A model generated the notes under the pieces. That model did no database searches. It was given only the letters and a program-made list of their open reading frames with translations, and was not told the DNA's origin. Below are positions 57,257-64,000 of a stretch of DNA of 64,000 bases, one piece after another. Position 1 is the stretch's first letter. The number at the start of each line of letters is the position of its first letter. The DNA lies in contig JPHH03000022.1 of NCBI GenBank assembly GCA_000750105.3, positions 124,001 to 188,000 on the forward strand. The letters run 5' to 3'. Source of the DNA: Tolypocladium sp. Sup5 PDA-1 (taxonomy: Eukaryota > Ascomycota > Sordariomycetes > Hypocreales > Ophiocordycipitaceae). The position numbers and the translations under genes were made by a program.

Positions 57257-57555
57257 AAAGTACGAATGGAGGGGAAACCACGGAGCTCCCTCCAGGGGGG
57301 TTTAAGAGCCGACTTTTGCCCAGGTCAGCCGCGTGTGCCTTTTTTTGGCGCCTTACCTTCCAGACTCCACTCCTGTCACTGCACTCTACCTCAACACACG
57401 ACTCTCGCAACTTCGACTGTTTCTGGATCCTGGGGCCTAATTTTAACCGACCCTTCCGTTGATTTGCGCCTGTCTACACTATTGTGAAATCTTCTCTGCA
57501 TAGGCAGGGCACTGAGCTCGGCCTCTTGTCGCAGCTCGCGAATACCTTGGCCACG

Positions 57556-58632
57556 ATGAGCGGCGGCTGGAATACCAGTAGGTCGCCTTTCCTCGCATCT
57601 CTTTGGGTCCCGTTTCGCTGACCCAGGCCTCTCCTTGCAGTCGAGTCTGATGCAGTACTCTTCCTTTGCAATCAGCACCTTTGTTTCTGCTACTGACCTC
57701 ACCGCCAGGGCGTCTTCACATCCCTCATCGAGAACCTCGGCGTCAAAGATGTCCAGTTCGAAGAGCTCCTCACGCTCGACCCTTCCGAGCTGGTAACACT
57801 GCAGCCCCTCTACGGCGTCATATTTCTCTTCAAATACCCGACCGACCGCCCTTATGCGACGCCCGACGGGCCACTCGACGGGTCCTTCGACCACGGCGCC
57901 TCCGAGCACATCTTCTTTGCGGCGCAGACGATACAGAATGCCTGCGCGACGCAGGCCCTGCTGAGCGTGCTCATGAACAAGACGGGTGATGTGGAGATTG
58001 GGGCTCAAATGAAGGACTTCCGCGAGTTCACCATGGTGCTGCCGCCGGAATTTCGAGGCGAGGCGTTGAGCAACTCGGATCTGATCCGCGAGGTGCACAA
58101 CAGCTTTGCTCGGAGCAGTCCCTTTGTCGACGAGACGCAGAAGACGGGCGAGGCTGAGGACGCCTTCCACTTCATCGCCTATACCCCCATCAACGGAACC
58201 CTCTACGAGCTCGACGGCCTGCAGCCAGCTCCCATCTCCCACGGCGCCTGCACGGCCGAGTCCTTCCCCACACAGGTGGCCGAGGTCCTGCAGAAGCGCA
58301 TAGCCCGATATGAGACCACAGAGATTCGCTTCAACCTGCTCGCCATGTGCCGCGACCTGCGGATCCGGGCGCGCGAGTTTGGGGACGAGGAGCTGCTGTC
58401 GCGGGAGGAGCGCAAGCGCCGGGACTGGCTTTTTGAGAACGCGCTCCGGAGACACAACTTTGTGGGCTTTGCGGGCGAGGTGCTCAAGGGCGTGGTCAAG
58501 GAGAAGCTGAAGCAGGGGGGCGATGAGGGGGTCCAGAAGTGGGTGGACGAGGGCTTGGAACGGAGGAAGACGGCGGAGAAGGGGCTGAGGAGAGCAGGTG
58601 GACAGGGCGACGAGGATGTGGAAATGGACTGA
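57556..58632 (+). CDS. UCH37: ubiquitin C-terminal hydrolase, UCH37/UCHL5 type
   Basis: Three exons, 57556-57577 (22 nt), 57641-57654 (only 14 nt) and 57709-58632, encode 319 aa. The start M-S-G-G-W-N-T-I-E-S-D-A-G-V-F-T-S-L-I is restored only by joining all three, and matches the family. The oxyanion Gln85 and catalytic Cys91 lie in A-A-Q-T-I-Q-N-A-C-A-T-Q-A-L-L-S-V-L. His166 (D-A-F-H-F-I-A-Y) and Asp181 (Y-E-L-D-G-L) complete the triad, at spacing close to human UCH37 (88/164/179). A helical C-terminal extension of about 90 residues follows, which in this family contacts the proteasome receptor Rpn13. It should trim ubiquitin chains at the 19S proteasome. Confidence 0.95.
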
Positions 58633-59014
58633 ACCGGGGTGGCCACTGGAGCAGTACTGGGATCATCAAGGGTTGCAATGTCCAACTGCTTGTTCCCTTC
58701 AGACTTACGAAGCTACGGACTACGTGATGCTGATATCCATCTGCCAGGCGGCAGTTATTGCCTTGCCACGAGTCCTTGGCCGAGGATATCGGCGACGGTC
58801 AACAATAGACAACCGTCCAAGTGGAGCTTGAAGTTCACGGTGCCTATCAGTTCTATCGTTTCAGACGACGTTTCATGTCATTGCCTTCGTTTATTCACCT
58901 TCAACTGGACTTCTTGTGTCTCACTTCCTTTGCGCTTACAGGGCCTTTCTGTCCCCTTGTCCTTCCAGAACTGCGTCCGAATGCAACCGTACGTGACCCA
59001 AGACAGACATCGTG
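58633..59014. other. convergent 3' flanks of UCH37 and purine permease
   Basis: 382 bp with no coding potential; a CTACGGACTACGT motif lies at about 58714-58726. Confidence 0.55.
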
Positions 59015-61358
59015 TCAGTGCCTAGCTGGGTCCGAAGTTCGAGACGCCTCCTCGGCTGGAGCTGCAGGCTCTGCTACAGCCACGGGGTACTCTTTGGTAG
59101 CGGACTCGGCTCGCGAGTCAAGGACCGAGCTGTCCCGGACCTCTTCAGTGTCCTCGCCAACACCGCCGGTCGCTGCTTTGCGACGACGAGCCTGGAATCC
59201 CTGGATCTCTCTGACGAACCAGGGGGCTTGACCCGAGCCCTTCCAAGTCCAGTATTCCTTCAGGTCGTACTCGCGAGGCTCGACGCGCCCGCCGCTCACA
59301 TAGACGACGAGACCAACAAGGCCGTTCAGAACGGCGTAGACGAAGATGCCGCTATGCGGAGTGGTAAGCTACCTGCTCGGCTGTTCTTTTGGGGAGATTT
59401 AGACTTACGCGATGAGACCATAGGCGACGCTGTAGCTGAACGGGATGAACGCCATGACGACGAAAGACGGGAGGACATCGCCGATGTATCGCCAGTTGAT
59501 TTGCGTGATTTGTCGAATCATCATGCAGCCGACCTGTAGGACTTCAGTGTGAGGATCCAACTTCGCCAGGTCTGGTGTGGGGGCAACATACCAGAATCAG
59601 AGCACAGCCCGTTGCCCATGGCGGAATGGACGCAAATATGGGCGCAAAGAACATGGAGCCGATGAAGCACAGGCCAGTGACAATGGCCGTGAGCCCGGTA
59701 CGCCCGCCCTCTGCAATCCCTGCGCCGCTTTCAATAAACGCCGTCACGGGCGAGGATCCCAGCAGAGCGCCAATGGATATGAACACCGCGTCTGTGCAGT
59801 ACGCGATGGTCGCCCGCGGAAAGTCACCATCCTTTTTGTTCACGACGCCGCAGAAGCGGACCATGGAGTACAGCGTGGCCGTTGCGTCGATGATATCCAC
59901 GTACAGGAATGTGAAGAGCGCAAGGGCAAAGTGCGAGCCACCGCTTGCGAACGTCCAGTCGAGCTGGCTGAGGGTCTTGGTCATTGGATGCCAGGCCGCC
60001 ACTTGCTGGAAGAACTCGAAGCGGGCGTCGCCTTCGACGGTGTCGGGGAAGTACGAGATGGACGTGTGGCGGCTGCTGGCGTCAGATTGTGAGCTGAAGT
60101 GGCAGAGAGTGATGACTTACGGCCAGGACAGGATTGAGACGAGGGCAATGCCGATGACGAGGGCGTACTTGACGCGGAATGCCATCAGGAAGGATGAGAC
60201 GATGCCGCCACAGAAGACGGCAACCCACAGCTACAATGGTCAGCCGGGATCTAACCTCAGCCATGGGCCCAGTGAGCTTGAAACTTGCCTTTGGATTCGT
60301 CATATGACCAGATTCACATATTCCCGTCTGTTCATTGATCAGTTCCAGGGGGCATCCTCCCAGGGCCAGGGGCGTCGTCCGCCCTCCGCCGGTGATCGCG
60401 CCGATGCCCGTGGAATAGGAGAGCCCAATCTCGGTGAGGAAGAAGCCGATGCCTACGCCCGTGGCGGTCTTGATGGTGGCGGGGATCAGCTTCACGAGCC
60501 ACTGCCGCATGCCGGTGAGGGCCAGAAAGACAAAGATGATGCCCTCGAAGAAGACAGCCGTGAGGGCGGTGCGGTAGGGAACGTTGCCGCTGCCGTTGAC
60601 GCCGACGACCTAGGAGACTTGTAAGTGGTGCTACTTCCAGGACGGATGGTGCTAGAAATACCTGGAAGGCAAAATATGCGTTGAGTCCCATGCCCGGACT
60701 AATCACGATGGTTAGCAGGCAGACCGATTTGAACAGAGCGCGGAGGATACTCACGCGAGAGCAACAGGGAGGTTCGTCAACGCCCCAAAGACGATCGAGG
60801 ACATTCCGGCAATGGCTGCCGTGGCCGTGATCAAGTCTCTCCGCACCTCTGGTAAATTTAGTCACCGTACTTGACATCCTAACTAGGAGCTTTCTATCTC
60901 ACCCTCCTTGCAAGCCGCAAACTCAGGGATGGAATCGCACAGATCCTTTCGGTCCAGGTCGCAAACGCACGTCCCGCCCGTCTGGGACAGTAGCGAAGCC
61001 TGACCTCGTTAGCTCCTCGACCCGCAAGTCCAAGGAGGGAAGGACGAACGTTGACGGCGATAATGTATGCCATTGTGGCAAAGGTCGTCAGCCCAGCCCG
61101 AACCTCTCTGAGAAACGTCGCGCCTTGGATCTCATCTGGCTACTCGCAAGTCAGTAGTGAAACTCTCGAGACGTTCCAGTCAGAGACGCTGCTTACATGA
61201 CCAGTTCCAGAGAGGCGAAACAGCCTGCCGAAGCGCGACGTGGTGATGCGGCCATCCATGAAGTCGAAAAGGTCGCGAAAGCCAAAGTACCGAGACCGCC
61301 CGACGGGTCCGCGAGAAAGAGACGCCGCGGTGGACCGTTGATCCTCGGCCTGCTCCAT
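59015..61358 (-). CDS. azgA: AzgA-like adenine/guanine/hypoxanthine permease
   Basis: Ten exons on the minus strand: 61358-61197, 61139-61050, 60999-60903, 60848-60755, 60698-60662, 60609-60289, 60230-60121, 60072-59592, 59533-59409 and 59351-59015. The frame is continuous over 617 aa. Intron 6 (60288-60231) has a GC donor (GCAAGT), and exon 8 has a tandem acceptor. The protein has many membrane segments. AzgA/NCS2-like landmarks include F-A-T-M-A-Y-I-I-A-V-N, T-G-G-T-C-V-C-D, A-P-G-M-G-L-N-A-Y-F-A-F and T-A-V-F-F-E-G-I-I-F-V. Others are T-G-V-G-I-G-F-F-L-T-E-I-G-L, Y-V-D-I-I-D-A-T-A-T-L and S-S-P-V-T-A-F-I-E-S-G-A-G-I-A-E-G-G-R-T-G. These are proton-coupled purine-base importers of the plasma membrane. 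The C-terminal tail, Ala/Glu/Ser-rich, is cytosolic. Confidence 0.95.
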
Positions 61359-64000
61359 TGTCGAGTTGTCCCGGATGCGGGTGGGTGATTTGCAGGCGAC
61401 TGATGGCATCGGAGGCAAGGGGATGATGTGGAACCGACAGAGCCGGGTCAATCACACCAGGACGAAGTGAGATGCGAGACTTGCAAGCCAGGCGAGTCAA
61501 GATCCAAAGGGAAAAGCAGAGTCTTTTCGGGATGAGTGAAGTGAAGTGAGGTGAAGAGAAGAGAAGAGAAGAGAAGAGGGAAGCTGATGATCAGTCCAGG
61601 CGAAGAGATGCCGAGTAGACTGGGTTGGCGCAAGACCTACGTGGATATTACGTCGCGTAGCTTACGGCCCTCTTCAACGGAACAGGACTGGAACACACTG
61701 GAGTAAAAGTATGCCCAAACGGCGAGTTCCTCTCCTCCAAGTGGCGTCCCTGAGATTGGACGAAGAGACGAGCGTGAACAGCCACCTGGTGTTGGCAAGT
61801 CACGAGGCCGAGATACACCGACTAGACTCGAACGCCAGTGAATCCGTGACAGCTGGGCCACAAAAAGCGTCATCAACGGGAAAAGGCGCCCTTTCAGATG
61901 ACCTGTTCGGAAGCCGTTCAGCTCTGTTGTGGCCGGTGCCTGGGTGTCGTGCACCGTTGCTCAACGGATGGCGAATACCGCGCAAGAGGCTCCTACACGT
62001 CCGTGTGTTGAGATGACGGCTGCAAGAGAGTCTGGCTTGGTGGTGGTGGCGTCAAGACATCGCCAGGTTCGATCTGACCTGATGCATGGGAGGGAGCCTA
62101 CTTGTCGGAACAAGGCACGAGTTGAGCTCTTCGCATGGCTTCATTCCCCTAACCTGAAGCCTCTACCTGTCCTTGTGGCTTATCATGGTTACACGCCAGA
62201 GCCCAAGGCGTGGTGATGCAAGACACATGTCTTCGAGCACGGGGTGCAGCAGCAGATGGCAGGGGCTTGGCGGATCTGAGGACAAGACATGGCGGCAGCG
62301 CTCACAGGCCATGATTGGCCTTGTCCGCAAGCTGAGCGTGTCTTGCCTTTGTGTTCTACGAACTGGCGTTGCTCTCGCCTCCTGATTCACAAGTCGGGGG
62401 CTTCGGGACGTGAGTTGTCGGCACCACCTGCTGTTAGAGAGCGCGCTTCCTTTGTCGAAGCCTCTCCAGGAGACTTGATTCACAGCTAATGCGTGCCCTC
62501 AGTGTCATACAAGACGATGCAAACTAAATTCGGTTCGATTCAACGGTCCTCTGCAAAGGCACGGATGCTTACATGCATGCCGCGAGACGGCGCGCGATCT
62601 CTGGAGCCAAGACGACTCCCGTCAAATACGATCTCTGGACCCCCGCGGGCAGGTCTGTGCAACAAGGGGCCTGCATGGCCTGACGGACATGGCCGAGACA
62701 TGAGCTCGATTCGCGACCGGATGGCAAGATTGTGTATGTAACTCGACAACGACGCGGGACAGGAGGCGGTCCTCGGGCAGAAGGGTCCCCGTCATCGGGA
62801 GTGTGAGGCGTTGACACCGTTGACACCTCCGGAGAGCGCGACTAAAGGGATTGCTTGTTCGTGCTATTCTGCCGGAAGGTCACATACCCACGGATGGCAC
62901 CGAGTGACGGTCATGTCGGAAACAAAATTGGGCCATGCCACTGAGCGAACAGGGTCGGAGCTGAGGGGAGCTTGTGCAAAGGTACTCACAGGAAGAGGCT
63001 TGTTATAAAGAATGTTCACATATACTAACCTTGGATTCTTTACAGCCATCTCATCTGTTGAACAGAAGCTCCTCCGGCGGCGGGCTGCATCCCGGGCCGC
63101 TGTTCTGTATGTGTCCGAGGGCGGTGCAGTGATTCTGTCGGCTGTGCCACCAGATCTCTCCCACATGGTTGGAGACTGTGCCACGAGGCCTTGATCGGAC
63201 GAAATAGCTTGGGCCGCTGCCATCGAGACATGAGAAGACGTTGTTCTGCCGACGGGGCGAGAAGGGCACAGCTTCCGGGCCAGTGGCAGGGGAGCGCGGC
63301 CGCAGGCGATGCACGCGAGGCGCACAGCGGACGTCGAGCCGCCCTGACCTGTACAGCACTTGAGAGGTATTTATACTATTCGACGACGCGTGCTCGTGGG
63401 GTGTTCATGTACGGGCCGTGAACATGTGGCGCCCGGCTACGTGAGTGGCGACGTCGGCGGTTGAGGCCAAGGAGGATGTACACGACACAGGATGCTGCTA
63501 TGAGGGCCACGGGATCCCTTGAACATTTTCCCGTCGGAACGGTGCATCTCTCCTGTGCTCTGTGTCGCTGCACCAAGCCACTCGATTGGCCAACCTGCGA
63601 GAATGCCCAAAGCCGTGTTGCATCGCTTACACGCTTCCTCCGCACTCGCGTCGCTGCTGTTGACATCGCCGTCCGCATCAGCCATTTCACGGCTCTAGAG
63701 AATTCCTTCCTCTCCGAAACTCGCCTTTCTGAAAAGGATTCCTGATTCCTTGACCCGCGCGCCGCTGCTGACTCGCCATCGATCCCTTTGTTCAACCGCC
63801 AAAAGGCCGCTCACGTGGCCGTTTCACATAGACGTTCTGGGGTATCCCTCGCTTGTTTGATGCGCCAGACCCATACCGACGCGCCCGCCCTCTTGTGTCA
63901 AGGGGGAGACTCGCAGTTACGAATCTGCGACGGCCGCAGGATCCCGCGCATTTCCGCCTTCGCTTGCTGGGGCTGGGCGTACTCGAGATTCGACAGAAGG
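61359..64000. other. promoter of the purine permease and gene-free end of the window
   Basis: The first few hundred bases are the permease promoter, including a GAAGA repeat. The rest to the window end has only shadow-like short frames. Exons of a gene starting beyond the window cannot be excluded. Confidence 0.55.
61537..61581 (-). repeat. GAAGA/TCTTC tract upstream of the purine permease
   Basis: Repeated GTGAA then AGAGA-AGAGA units; on the coding strand this is a CT-rich tract about 180-220 bp before the permease ATG. It may double as a pyrimidine-rich promoter element. Confidence 0.65.

Larger units (their letters stand above)
56148..57555. other. intergenic region with microsatellite and a questionable ORF
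   Basis: It contains a possible 128-aa minus-strand frame (56760-57146), a GTGGTA/GTGGTAGAA repeat at 57205-57256 and the promoter of the UCH37 gene near 57350-57555. Confidence 0.5.

Noticed and set aside
62030..62080. tRNA-like A-box and GGTTCGATC B-box
   Set aside because: The T-stem and acceptor stem do not pair, so it cannot fold as a tRNA.

Overview
The window is nuclear DNA of a filamentous ascomycete, most likely a Sordariomycete of the Hypocreales type. The evidence is high GC, short introns of about 50-70 nt with GTRNGT donors and CTRAC-like branch sites, long GC-rich intergenic stretches, and a conserved euascomycete gene set (an AzgA-type purine permease, a CYP503-like P450, a DUF3455 secreted protein, and Vps3/TRAP1- and CASP-type trafficking proteins). 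The order is inferred from protein style only. I saw no tRNA, rRNA, CRISPR array or intact transposon. Gene models were spliced by eye, and each reported exon set keeps one continuous reading frame.

Layout: bases 1-12342 hold no gene I can support. A C2H2 zinc-finger transcription factor (12343-14963, +) follows, with an unusually long 701-nt intron. Next come a family-16 methyltransferase (15920-16846, +), a CORVET Vps3-like subunit (17456-21145, -) divergent from a CASP golgin (21680-23989, +), a secreted DUF3455 protein (25635-26557, +) and an F-box protein (28049-30916, +). RPL17 (31881-32797, -) and fibrillarin (33490-34695, +) form a divergent ribosome-biogenesis pair. A P450 (35354-37082, -) is followed by 5.7 kb without genes. 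After that lie a cytochrome P450 reductase-like flavoprotein without a flavodoxin domain (42817-44754, +), an Hbn1/Frm2-type nitroreductase (46637-47257, +) convergent with mitochondrial phosphatidylserine decarboxylase PSD1 (47585-49314, -), and a HERP/Usa1-like ubiquitin-like ER protein (50187-52360, +).

From about 52.9 to 57.3 kb the style changes: sequence rich in TA, CTA and TAG, a broken gene whose in-frame stops look like C-to-T changes (RIP style), an orphan kinase-like gene (55245-56147, +) and microsatellite. Conserved genes then resume with a UCH37-type deubiquitinase (57556-58632, +) and a ten-exon AzgA-like purine permease (59015-61358, -) containing a GC-AG intron. The last 2.6 kb hold no supportable gene.

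Most genes are housekeeping and do not form one pathway. The suggestive groupings are: Golgi/endosome trafficking (VPS3/CASP sharing a 534-bp promoter), ribosome biogenesis (RPL17/fibrillarin sharing 692 bp with TTAGGG-type elements), and a loose redox neighbourhood (P450, reductase-like flavoprotein, nitroreductase). The most unusual DNA-level features are two long perfect or near-perfect palindromes, one in the transcription-factor intron and one in the nitroreductase promoter, and a dispersed TACGGAGTAC/GTACGTAC motif family that I found only outside the exons I called.
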